Assembly: GCA_963971425.1 (NCBI GenBank)
Contig: OZ020522.1
Coordinates: forward strand, 5,430,168-5,494,167
Length of the DNA: 64,000 bases
Origin: Bryoerythrophyllum caledonicum
Lineage: Eukaryota; Streptophyta; Bryopsida; Pottiales; Pottiaceae
Direction of reading: 5' to 3'
Shown here: piece by piece, positions 12,058 through 23,100 of the stretch
How positions within the stretch are numbered: position 1 is the stretch's first letter
Layout of the letters: every line of letters starts with the position of its first letter
Notes under the pieces: model-generated
What the model was told of the DNA's origin: nothing
Databases searched by the model: none
What the model saw: only the letters and a program-made list of their open reading frames with translations
Program-made: the position numbers and the translations under genes

Positions 12058-14203
12058 GTGTGGGTCTTAGGCGCAGCAGGACGGCCGCGTGTAAGACGGC
12101 GTGACCCCAGAACTCAGGTGCTAAGCTAGCGTGTATTAGGAGGGGCCTAACGATCAGTTGGATCTTTTTGATATAGGCTTCTGCTAGTCCGTTTTGTGAG
12201 TGCTCGTAAGGGGCTGAATATGTGAGTGATATACCAGTTGCGGTGCAAAAATCCTCAAAAGCTTGTGATTTGAACTCTAAGGCGTTGTCCATCCTAAGAA
12301 AACAAATCTGATTATCGGGAAAATGGGTTCTAAACCGGATAATCATAGCTAGGGTTTTAGGAAAAACCATATTACGGGTTGTGAGCAGGGAAACCTCAGC
12401 ATGTCTACCCGATGCGTCGACCAAGACAAAGAAGTACTGGAACTGACCTGATTTTGGGTTGATCGGCCCACATATGTCACCGTGGAGCCGATGCAGCGGG
12501 GCGGGCATTTCTGTCGGGAGCGTCCATCGCGACGGCTGGCGGATGAGCTTGCCTTGTATACACGCCGCGCACTCCTCTACGCGCTCCGCGTCCCGTGTGC
12601 AGAGGTCGTGACCGACTAAGGTCGGGACCATTTTTCTCATCATGGTCGTCCCAGGGTGCCCCAGCCGGCGATGCCAAACATCAGCCTTCGTGCTGGTTGT
12701 CAAAAAGGACATCGGCACCCCTTTCAGGGGTAGGCATGGGGATCTACGTCCGCCATCCTCTTCCTCACTCTTACGAGCGGGGCTAGGTACAACGCCAACA
12801 AGGGGCAGCTCGTACAGGCCGGTGGCTCCCGCGTGTGCGGTGGCAAGGAGTCTCTCGCCTTGCCGTAGCTCGAGGACCTCATCATCAATTCCTACCGCGG
12901 TAGAAACGTGGATTTGATTGGCCCGTAAATCCCGATAGCTGATCAGACTCCGGGGGGCATCCGGGACATACATTGCCCTCTTGCAGGTGAGGGGGGCTCC
13001 CCCGGGCAAGACTATGTTTGCCCGGCCCTCGCGGAATTTAAAGGTCCGCTTGCCTGCCATGGTGATTATATCACAAGTTTGCCACGGCTCGTTCCTAGTT
13101 CTGAACTCAAAGAACGCCGGGTCTTGGAGAATGGTGTGAGTGGACGCACTCTCTAACAAAGCAACTCTCGCTTTGCTAGGTTGTGACCCAAACTGTACCA
13201 TATAGTTTTCTGGGTCGACATCGTTTAGCGTAAGGGAGGGGGCATCGAGAGTATGGGTTTCTCTCTTTCCTTCCCTTAAGGACTTTAACTCTCTATACAT
13301 GTCGACGATATATTGTGACGCTCGACAATCCTTAAGAAAGTGCCCTGGACGACCACACTTGTGACATGACCCTCGCGATCCACTCCCTGATGTACTTGTC
13401 GACTTATCGGGTCGATGTGTGTACCTCGGGTTCTTGTCTGATTGCTGTTGATCACGACGTGGGGGGCGCCAATCGCCTCGGGATCGTCGCCTGGGAGCCT
13501 CCGCGCTGTGGGTTTCTCGCCTGGGGTTTGTCGACTTCGACGGCGTCGTCGAGTTGGGCTGCTTGCGGCTCTCCTTTACTTCGCTTGTGTGAACCTCCTT
13601 CGCAGGTCGCGCCTCGGCGTTTTTAAGGAGCATCTGCTGCTGCTTTTCAGCTAAAAGCAAATATGACATAAGCTCCGAATGTTGTGTAAATCGCATGTTA
13701 CGGTACTGCTGAGCTAGAATAGCACATGCGGGGGGAAAAGTTGAGAGGGTCTTATCGATTAAGTCGACGTCGGTAACCGTGTCGCCGCAGAGGCGAAGCT
13801 GCGCGACGATGCGGTGTAGTTCAGAGTTGAACGCGATGAAATTCGGAAAATCCAGTACGCGCAGACTGAGCCAGTCGCTGCGGGCTTGGGGGAGGAAAAT
13901 CGTTTCCTCATGCTTGAAGCGCGCTTCCAATACTGACCAGAGTACCGCCGGATCTTCAACCTGTATGTATTGTTGACGCAGGGACGCATCGATGTGTTGC
14001 CGGATGATGAGAAGCGTCTGCCACTTGTAGGTGGCTGGTATCTCCGCCTCGGGCTCTGCCTCCAGCGTGACGATCAGCTCCTCCGCGCTCAAGTAGGTCT
14101 TCATATCGACGTACCAATTAAGGTAATTCGAGCCGTCTGCCTCAAGTGGGTCGAAGAAAAGTGGGGTGGTTCGTGTCTCTCTTGGTTTTATCACCGTCGC
14201 CAT
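12040..14203 (-). pseudogene. copia gag, protease and integrase (frameshifted end)
   Basis: The ORF starts MATVIKPRET at 14203 and ends out of frame at 11930. Gag covers about residues 1-250. A CCHC knuckle CHKCGRPGHFLKDC (C-x2-C-x4-H-x4-C) is near residue 278. The protease site reads LLESASTHTI, where relatives have D-S-A/G-T, so the catalytic Asp appears as Glu. Integrase has the H...H and CAACIQGK zinc site and catalytic residues in LHGDICGP, LRMDNALEF and NGLAEAYIKK. After LLRLRP the true frame moves by +1, which truncates integrase in this reading. Confidence 0.9.
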
Positions 14204-14379
14204 CGCGAGGTGGTGTGTGCCTATGGCTCTAGTGGGGGATTCCTAAAAAGCTGACGTCACTCCGGCCGCTCAATCTCTTGGTAATAAAGTCTTCTGTCTA
14301 AACAACTGTAGTGCAGATTCGGAGTGTGTCAGAAAAATGAACAGTGAAACGAATTGTGCTTTCTAGGAATATGAGCTAT

Positions 14380-14394
14380 ACAGTGCTGATAACG
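14380..14394 (-). other. copia primer-binding site candidate
   Basis: The minus strand just inside the 5' LTR reads CGTTATCAGCACTG. TTATCAGCAC next to the LTR recalls the TATCAG core of many plant copia primer sites (initiator-Met tRNA). Position fits; pairing was not tested. Confidence 0.5.
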
Positions 14395-14675
14395 TGTTAG
14401 GAGAGGACAATATACAACACCACCATGTCCACATGAAAGAGAGCTCTGACCGGGTGAGGTCAGCTCTTATATACTTAAGAGGTGGTTAGGTGGCATTAAT
14501 AGCCAATCAGCCACCTAATTCAGTAGTGGGCGATGTAATCAAGACTGCCATAATTAGGTAGGTAAGTTTACTTACCTACCCTAATTAGGTAGGTAAGTCT
14601 CATAAATACCGCCTAACTACAGTGGACCCGGGAGTTTAAGTAAGAGTAGCTAGGCTATTTTAGGCTATCTCAACA
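14395..14675 (-). repeat. copia 5' LTR
   Basis: 281 bp, identical to 9510-9790. The first GGTAC after 14675 is the target duplication. Confidence 0.97.
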
Positions 14676-14680
14676 GGTAC

Positions 14681-16901
14681 ATCCGCCACATGATAGATAT
14701 AAATCCATTTTAATCCCGTAATCAATTGTATTATTCACATTATCAAATCTACACTCGACGAGCCTCAATTGACTACGTATTATCAAGTCGAAAATTTCAA
14801 TGCAATCAATCTTGCATTAGCAATGTGGAAGGAATAGCTGTCCAAAGTTCTGATAAGTCACCTCTAACAGTTACAATATTGATCTTGAAAAACAAACGAA
14901 ATCAATCATTCTCGACACTGTTCAACAATGAACCCTTTTTCTCCTCGCGACTTCTAATGTACAACGAACCCATATTTTGGAATGTAAATAATTAATCACC
15001 ATGATCAATTGCAAATCAATGCCACTGTAGTTTTCATGTATGGTTCTAGCATTGAATTTGATAGAAAATGTGGGGGGTACAGGAAGAGAACATTTACATC
15101 AAATCCTAGAATGAAGGTCTTCTCATAGTGGTGATCTAATTAAACATTACAAAATTTTGCACAATAATATTGCCGTCAAAGTAATGAGCACAGAAAAAAA
15201 GGGGGGGAACAACACACACATGCACATTCTCCAGAACTGTGCAGCATTATGCATTCTCTTCCCCCTACCCGGCAATGCATTCTCTTCCTCCTACCTCCTT
15301 GTTGTAAAGTACAAGTCATAGTTGTGGTCGCCTTTACACACAAAACAACCGATTCTCACGTATCAACAATGCTTCATGAATATGGAATCTCAGAGCTCTG
15401 AGAGCATGTGCTAAGCTTGGGAGGTGTGCATTTCTGGCTGCAGCTATGGAGGGGAGCAACGTGAAAAAATCCATGTTGCAAATCCTGTCACAAATTCCTT
15501 GCACATCATTTTGTTCACCTTCAGCCATACTAGTTGGTTTTGATGAGTTTGAGAGATGTGAGGAAGCATTGCAGTACCTCACGGAGCTAAATCTTGATGC
15601 AACAATCGTCTATTGGTCCTCCACACTTCATCCTCAATTGAATTGTCATCTTCTCAATTCTTGCGCAAAGGTGGATAAGGCCTCCTTATTCTTCTCCTTC
15701 TCTGATAGTTTCCAACATGTAAATGGTGCAACTAGAAATTGTTTCAAGCTCCAATCCTACAGGAGAATAACTCTTTGCCTCGGTGGAAATCATCAGCACA
15801 AACTTCATACACGTTCAAAACTTTGAACTAATTTTTAACAAAACGTGGACTTTCAAATGCCCATGTCTCACTCAAATTTTGTCCAAATTGAACATATGAG
15901 GTGTTTTTCAACATTTACATTTTTTATTGATGCCACGAATCACCCCATATGTCCAACAGACAAAATTAGAGTGAGTTATGTTCATCAAAAGGCTGATGTT
16001 TTCACATTTCTCAGCAAACATCTAACAATATTTCTAAACCTTTTATTTTCCACACATGGTTAAATATGAGATGGTCTCTACAGCAAACATCAACAAGGAA
16101 GAAAAAAATTGTTTAAAATCTTACTGAAGTTGGAAAATAGTGTTTGAGTGGACATTTAGTGTACAATATTGTCCCTACACTAAATGCATACATGTTCCCT
16201 CTGGAAAATCCGCACAAAGCTTCCCAATGTGTGGATTTGTTTGCTTCAAACCCTACGAAGAAAAAACGAGGATCACCAATTCCGAACCGTCTGTAAGTCG
16301 CGGTTTGGTACATTCTCAACTCGTCTCTTAGGAGATTTGGTCAGGGTTCTCACAGAATAATACTCAAAAGAACTACATTAAAGATGGCTTCTAGTGCAAT
16401 GGTTCAAATAGTGTAGTTACTCTGGTACATTGTTTGTTAACAAGTTGGCAATTAGTGTTAGCTGCCATTGTCATGAATATTACCCCTAAATTGTCCACGT
16501 ATCCTAGTACAGTATTTGTAAAAAGGTTGACTATTGGTATTAGCCCCCAATCAACCGCCTACCCTAGCACAAAAAATTGTTAACAAGTTGATAAATAGTG
16601 TTAAGATTTGAGCTCTCGATGGCTCGTGGAATACTAACCAATTATTTCCACATCTTCAAGATATCATAATAAAACATCATCAATATTTTTAAGGTTTAAA
16701 CATACCAAATTTTTTGTACGTAAATTAATGTATATTACTTAATTTTCTTATAATAAACTTGCATTTTTCATTTTCTTGTATATTTGTATAATTAATGTAT
16801 ATCTCATGTATAGTTGATATATATCTAATATATATTTGATGTATATTTGATGTATGTGTGATTTATATTTCATGTATGTTTGATGTGTATTTGATATTGT
16901 G
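14681..16901. other. intergenic DNA with degenerate short repeats
   Basis: No supported gene. The ORF at 15446-15826 (plus) shows no domain. About 16430-16600 holds two degenerate copies of a segment with aacaagttg...ttagtgtta. About 16730-16890 is AT-rich with repeated tttgatgtata-like units. Short inverted pieces catttagtgta / tacactaaatg occur near 16155-16190 and again near 43620-43740. Confidence 0.5.
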
Positions 16902-16903
16902 TA

Positions 16904-17472
16904 CAGTGGGGTACCAATCAAAATGTCGTTTTTGAATTTGCAGTGAGAAAAATTTCAGTATTGCCAACTTTGAAAGCCTCCTAAGAGCTCAAAAATTTGT
17001 ATTTTACCACGAAAGTCTTACCAAAGAATTATCTTTAAGTTAATTACATGTATGCCAAATTTCAAGGCCAAAAGGCTCACCGAAAAAAGTTATTCAAAAT
17101 CTACCAACATTGGTAGCTGTGGACATTTTTTCACTGCTGCCAACTTTGATAGCCTCCCAAAGATTGAATTTTTTTTTATTTTTATGAAATTCTTGGAAAA
17201 GAAACCTCTTCATGTTAGTAACATATGATAAAAATTTCAAGGCCAAAAGATTAATACAAAAAAGAAATCCACAATCTACCAACATGTGTAGTTGTGGGAA
17301 ACAATGGGGGAAACCATTTCATTGCTACCAACTTTGACACCCTCCCAACGGTTGAGAAATTGTCTATTTACCATGAAATTTTTGGCACAACATGCTCTTC
17401 ATGATAACAAAATTCATGCCAAATTTCAAGGTCAAAAAATATATACAAAAAAAAACATTTACAATCTACCAA
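16904..17472 (+). repeat. left terminal inverted repeat of the Tc1-like element
   Basis: About 569 bp, inverted relative to 35186-35754 with high identity by eye. It is built of three imperfect direct repeats of about 180 bp, each starting CAACTTTGA (16965, 17141, 17329) and each ending near CTACCAAC.TG. Such repeats could be several transposase-binding sites. Confidence 0.85.
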
Positions 17473-18133
17473 TGTGTGTAGTTGTGAGATACCTTTTATT
17501 AAAGACATTGAAATTGTTAAAGTATGTCAGACAATCATGCTTCTTGATTGAAATTCTCCAGATGATGCAATCTCTAATCATAAATGATTCTTAAAAAAAT
17601 CAAGGATAGCCAAATTTAGTTGTGTGCACTTGTCACATCTCAGAGACTGCACTTGTTTAAAAATTGGAGACCATATATGTATGAAGAAGCTTTTTCCTCT
17701 CAATAAGAATGCTTGCATTTACAATAGAGCATTACAGGAGGTGGGATGTGGAATGATGAGAGAAGCAAGTGATGGGTGATTATTTTCTAAGCACAGGATT
17801 GAAACTTTGTGAACATGAGTGATTGAGTGCATGAAAGATGAGTTAACTGAGTAAGTCTAGGCTATGTGATAACCGAGTGGATGAGGCATGGGATGAGTGT
17901 CTGAGGATATATGGAGGTATGTGAGATTTTCTTTAAGAGTGAGTGAGGTTATAACTTACATGTGGTGACTGGTGAGGTCTGGTGAATGAGTGAAGGCTGT
18001 GAGGCAGGATGATGGTGAGTGATTGAGGATATGTGAGATTTTTTTCTGATGACTGAGTGAGGTTATAAATGTGCTCAGTGAGTGAGGCTGGATCATGGTG
18101 ATTAAGTGAAGGCTAGATCATGGTCACTGAGCG
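17473..18133 (+). repeat. Tc1-like 5' leader with GTGAG-rich minisatellite
   Basis: Between the inverted repeat and the transposase ATG. From about 17790 to 18130 it is a degenerate array of gagtgatgag / gtgagtgagg units, such as tgagtgaggttata, with no ORF. Confidence 0.55.
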
Positions 18134-18146
18134 ATGGCTATTTCAG
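18134..18146 (+). pseudogene. first codons of the Tc1-like transposase, cut off by the insertion
   Basis: ATG GCT ATT TCA G, then the Mutator-like element begins. The same GCTATTTCAG is repeated at 34188-34197, where the reading frame continues as GAT GAA ACT. This shows both the true start codon and the 10-bp target duplication. Confidence 0.85.
18137..18146 (+). repeat. 10-bp target duplication, left copy
   Basis: GCTATTTCAG, identical to 34188-34197 in direct orientation. Mutator-like elements make 9-10 bp duplications. Confidence 0.85.
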
Positions 18147-18212
18147 GGGGATTGCTATTTTGCGTGCCCAATTATGCGAGCTGCGAGTTGCGAGCGTAGG
18201 TTTGCGAGCATA
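18147..18212 (+). repeat. left TIR of the Mutator-like element
   Basis: Begins GGGGATT then GCTATTTTGCG. It contains four TGCGAG units (18174-18207). About 80% identical by eye to the inverted right end. Confidence 0.8.
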
Positions 18213-18364
18213 GAAATAAAATAATTGTGAACTTTTGGAGATAAAGTATAAGTAACCGAGCATTTATCAAGTTAGTAAAAAAAAAATTAAAAAAAAATGA
18301 AGAAAGTCATTAAAAACGGACGGAAAAAAAGTAAAGGTAAAAGTATAAGATAAAAGGGGAGGGC

Positions 18365-18560
18365 CCTATAGCCGTGGAAATGCGTGAATAGGATCAGTTA
18401 CTATGAACAAAGTTCTATAATAAGGTGTGGGGTTAAAATGGAGGTGACCTTTACTGCAACATAACTACTTTAAATACCCTATGGCCGTGGGGTTTAGGGT
18501 TCATTTAGAAAGACTGGTAGACCTATGGAAATAGCATAGGTTTAGGGTTATACAATGACG
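18365..18560 (+). repeat. left subterminal motif cluster
   Basis: CCTATAGCCGTGG at 18365-18377 and CCTATGGCCGTGG at 18478-18490, followed by two GTTTAGGGTT-type motifs (about 18491 and 18540). Matching motifs occur inverted in the right subterminal region. Repeated subterminal motifs are often transposase sites; the role here is inferred. Confidence 0.55.
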
Positions 18561-18650
18561 TTGAAGAGAAGTCTTAAGTGAGAAGAGATTAACCATAAAG
18601 TTTTGCACGCTCATGTCATACTTAGTAGCAGAGCTGATATGTTTCCACTC

Positions 18651-19716
18651 TTAACCCTTAAAGGGCAAAATCTCAGTCGGGGGGATTTCTCATTTTGGGC
18701 AGGTTCCTAAAACTCCAAAAAAAAACCTTTTTTTCTGAAATTTAAAATCTAGATTGCCCCTGATAAGAGCTTCGTGGAGATGTTTTTATTTTATATTTTG
18801 GATTTGTGGTTTGAAAGTTAGTACCACTTAGAGGGAAAAGGGGGGACTCCGGAGAACTTGAAATTTTTTGACAAAAGTTTCTATTGACATTGAGATGTTT
18901 CACACATAAAAAATATTTCCTTCTTTGGAAATTTGGAAAAAAAATTCTTCTCTTTAGTGAAAAACGGTTTAGGGTCCGACGTCAAACATTTTCACATATT
19001 GTCGATCAACGGGGGAAAAAAAATTCATCTTTTCTACATAAAACCTACAGATCTTATACTTCACTTTTTATTTTTTCAACAACAATATGTGGTGAAAACC
19101 TTCTTCTTGACCATTTGGATTATCATTTGAGTACATACGTAGTTCACAAAAAATTTAACGTGAAAAGGCAATTTTTGAACCTCCACTCCTTGCACACTTG
19201 TTTTGAATATGCTACACCCCTATTTTACCTAAAAAATGTCGCGTGTTGGGAAATAACATCATGCTTAAGACAACGGTAAAAGATTTAGACCTTGTACAAT
19301 GCAAAAATTTGATACAAAGTGAAGTCAAAGTTTGATAATCACCTCAACAAAGGGAAGAAAATTTACCAATGTTTTGACTTTAAACACTAAAATCTATCAA
19401 TCTGATGGATTGCAACCAAAATTTAATGGCATGTTTATATAGAAGTCTATTTTCATATCTTACGGTTGAAAGTCCAAAATTCTCTTTAAAATGTGATTTT
19501 CGTGACTTCATTTTTTGGCAGTGGCGGTTCTGGAGGCTGACATTAGTCGGGCAGACCCTAGCAGCTATTGTTGGGGGCCCCAACGGCTGTTGTTGGGGCC
19601 CCTTTAGCTGTTGTTGGGGTCCCAATCAGTGCGGATGGGGCCCCAACAATAGCTCTTAACCCCTAAAGGATACAAACTCCTCTTGGTTCAAGGATACAAA
19701 CTCCATTAGGGGTTAA
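18651..19716. mobile_element. piggyBac-like MITE (copy a)
   Basis: Starts TTAA-CCCTTAAAGG and ends TTAGGGG-TTAA, the target and terminal pattern of the piggyBac superfamily. Its body matches copies at 40575-41527 and, inverted, 41541-42390. Shared landmarks are the stretch near 18935-19080 and cctccactccttgcacac. No transposase ORF. A 61-bp mini unit with both ends, 19656-19716, sits at its right end, so the true border may be 19659. Confidence 0.65.
19560..19655. repeat. GC-rich palindromic repeat
   Basis: Four units centred on GGGGCCCC or a close variant, with tgttgttgg spacers. The outer parts (agctattgttggg and, at the far end, ccaacaatagct) are inverted copies, so the segment can fold as a hairpin. 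Confidence 0.55.
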
Positions 19717-20122
19717 CATAAAGAGTCCTGAAGTGGGATGGACTCTTACATATTGTTGTGGGTTTTGTAGTATGCAGTAGGGTCATAGATAGATGTATGG
19801 AGTTATTCTGATGAGGAGTTGTAGTGGACATGGAGTTAAAGGCGCTGTGCAATTTGGGGTATTAGTACAGTACCAGAATCAAAGTAGGTATTTAGGAATT
19901 AGTGAGTTTAAAAGACTCACGAGTAGAAGAGGAAGGTTGAAGGACTTGCAAAACTAGGTCACTGTACATGAGTAATCAGGAAAATGAAACTCAAAGAAGG
20001 TGGATTGGTGGATTGTGTGCGTTGGTCAGCATATTATGTGGTAACAGGACTTTGAAACCAGAAGATAGATTTAAAATGATAATGGCCAAACAAAAACAAC
20101 ATCAAATATGTTCTCAGAATTG

Positions 20123-23100
20123 CTAATCAACGGAAGTGTCTGTGGAAGGTGATCGGTTGAAAATCTCCACCTCGGCTTCATCATCAATAAAACAACAAAC
20201 ACGACGATCGTAAGTAGGAACAGACGAAGTCAAAGATGGAGATTGTGCAAGAGCTTGTACAGTTGCAGCTGCCGCATCCCAAGGCGCCATGACGAAGTCT
20301 CGGACTGGGGATAATTGTTGCTCAATCAACCTGTCCATGTCAACCAGAATAGAGTTTTAGACAGAATAAAGACCTGCAGAATTGGAGAGCAATGTAGAAT
20401 CAAACTTACTTACTCAATCTAGTTCTCTTTGAAACTCTCCGAATGGGGACGTCCACGTCAATAAGCGGACGACCCTGAGCAACAGAGGAAACACGAGCTA
20501 CTGGAGGACGCCCCTGAAGAAATGGCTTCAAAATGGCGTTGAAGATTGAAATGTCGTCGTCGAGTGCTACGATATGCCGGCCCGCTGATTTGCAAGCACG
20601 AATTCCATTCCCTGCAATGAAAACATAATAGTAAATGATGGAAGCAAAACATGAAGCTGGAATTAGAGACCACTGATGCATGTAGAATGATAAAGTTAAG
20701 AAATTACCGACAGAGGCGAAGGCATCCAAGACGAGGGAGCCAGGTTTTGTCAGCGCCTCAATGAACATCTCAATGAAGACTGCGTCTTTCTCACGGGGGC
20801 CCCTCCAAGGAACCGAGCCGTTCATCGACTGAGACTCCTTCGAAGTAAAATTGAACAACACATCCGAATCGCCAACTCCCATGCCCAATGCAGTGTGTTC
20901 ATCATTAACAGCAATATGAAAGTGATCAGCACCAAGCTTGTCATGAATGTAGAGTTGAACCTTGAAGCGCTTGCTCTGAAATTAAGAGAACATATAGAAT
21001 GGGTTAAAATGCACGACCCAAGTTAAGAAGTTTAGAGGAAAAATTTAACAAGGTATACCTGAACACCAGGAGAGAAGAACGACGACAAGGGGAGGTCGTT
21101 AATGCCCCACCACTCACGAATTGGTTGAAAGCTATAAGCAGCCGCGAATGACAAAACATCAGCTTTTATGTTCGGGACGTCTGGAACAAACAGAAGAACA
21201 GCCCCCTGAGCTTGAAGAAAATGCTCAGCAAACTCGAAAAGCGTCTCCGTGTCCTCGACGGCATACTCATTCCAGAGTGGGATGTGGCCTGAGTTCTCGG
21301 AGACGGTTGGAACCATCATGCCGTCCTTAAGGTCTCCGATAATCAAATCGAAGCCGCTATGCGGACAATGCGCTGAAAGAGACATTGTACCACTCTCTTT
21401 CTTGACCTGAAATGGATGATCAGTAATATTTGAACATAAGTTCAGAGCAGAGATAACCAGACAAAAATAAGCGATCTCTCAAGAGGAAATAGAAGTGGAA
21501 TGAAAACAAAGAAGAAGATTACAAATGAAAATGAAATAGAAAATGACTGCCGATATCGGCAGTGCGTCTTCAAATCCATGGAATGCATACTCAGTTCCAA
21601 GAAAATGACTGCCAACATCGGCATTCAGTGGTGCATGTAAGAAAGAAAAATAAAAAGCCGCAATATTCAATACATTGGCAGCACATGTGGCAAGATTGAC
21701 CAGTTTCAATATAGGATAAGCTGCTATAAAAAAATTGTAATGCCGTCATCCACATGTAAACCTCAACAACAACAATGTAACAAGATTACAAATTAATCAA
21801 TAATCCCGAAAAAAAATTGCATGAAGAATATAAAACAAGTCAACAGTAAGAAATATGAGATTGATAAATGGTTTCAAGAAAAAGAAAACAGTACCTCCAG
21901 GGCAAAATCGTTAAGTCCTTCAAGACTCGGATGAACGTTTGGAAGAGCCTCCATAATCTTTCTGATACTAGAGTTAGCAACGAAAACACGAGATTGAACT
22001 GAGTTGGCTGGCTTGGTTTGGGACTTCCTTGAAGCCGCACGCCTCTTGAGGTTTTCAGAGATTATTGAGACGTGGCTGGATTGGCCAACTTCAAGATCAA
22101 CAGCCTGTGCCTCAGGGCAGGATGCAGAGATGAACGGATTAACTTCCGCTGCAAGGTCTGGGACAAGGACACGAAAATCCATATCGTAAGTTGCTGATAA
22201 CATCTAAAGGAGAAATCGACCAGATTGTGATCGAACTGACTCTGATCTGGTTCTCAATTAATTAATGTAGATTGTATGAAGTTACAAGTTTTTGCAGGTT
22301 CTAAATTTTTTCCATACCTATCCAATGACACTATTCATGCTTCAAAATTCCTCATACATGATATATGATAATCACGATCAAAGTTTAAATACACTGTAAG
22401 GGTATGCTGAAATCTGCCCAAAACTGCAATATGTACTCATTCACTCTCAAAACCTGCCGAAAGTCAATTAGATCGCAGTTACTCGAAAGATTCACCAGAA
22501 ATTAAGATTTTACTGTTTTCCGATGTTTGTTTTTCGTACCTGTAAAAGAGGTAGTAAAGCATGATCCCGACGTTTGAATTTTGAATCCAATACTTTATTA
22601 CACGCCTTTTTAATTGTTGAAAATGGGCATCTGTATTTCTATTTCAGCATACCTCCATGTGAAAAATTGAGCATTTCATTACGTTCTATAGGTCCTACTA
22701 GTGTATAAATTATATGGACATATTCCATACTCACATGGGAACAAAAATTTAAAGAGCCTAATGTCAAATGTCCTTTCAAAAATGGTAATTTTGGGCCCTA
22801 AAACAGTAGTTCTCCATTCTACAACTAGGAAAAAATCTTTTTTTTCAACTTTGAACAATATGATCTTACAAATGATGAGGAATTTGAATCTAAGATTCAG
22901 TTTAGGGTATACATGTACAAGTTACGTACTAGATCTTGCGGTTACATACTTCAGAAATTGTCCAAAAATAAAATTTTATCTTGCATCAAAAGAGGGTAGT
23001 ATTGAGGGCTTTTGGATGACTTGAGGCCACTCACCTATAGGGGTTAACATAGACTCCTCCGGTGTCGGCAGGCTGGATTCGGCGACGGCGGCCTCCCCCA

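Larger units (their letters stand above)
9510..14675 (-). mobile_element. Ty1/copia retrotransposon, complete, recent insertion
   Basis: Two 281-bp LTRs (9510-9790 and 14395-14675) read identically base for base, start TGTTAG and end CAACA. They are flanked by a perfect 5-bp duplication GGTAC (9505-9509, 14676-14680). Between them on the minus strand are a primer-site candidate, gag, protease, integrase, RT, RNase H and a polypurine tract, in copia order. Identical LTRs mean recent insertion. The element nevertheless carries a frameshift in integrase and an altered protease motif, so it was probably mobilised in trans or broken after landing. Confidence 0.97.

Noticed and set aside
16904..17472. 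Solo or truncated Tc1 copy independent of the one at 34-35.7 kb
   Set aside because: The start codon at 18134 and the duplicated GCTATTTCAG join both parts into one element split by the 16-kb insertion.
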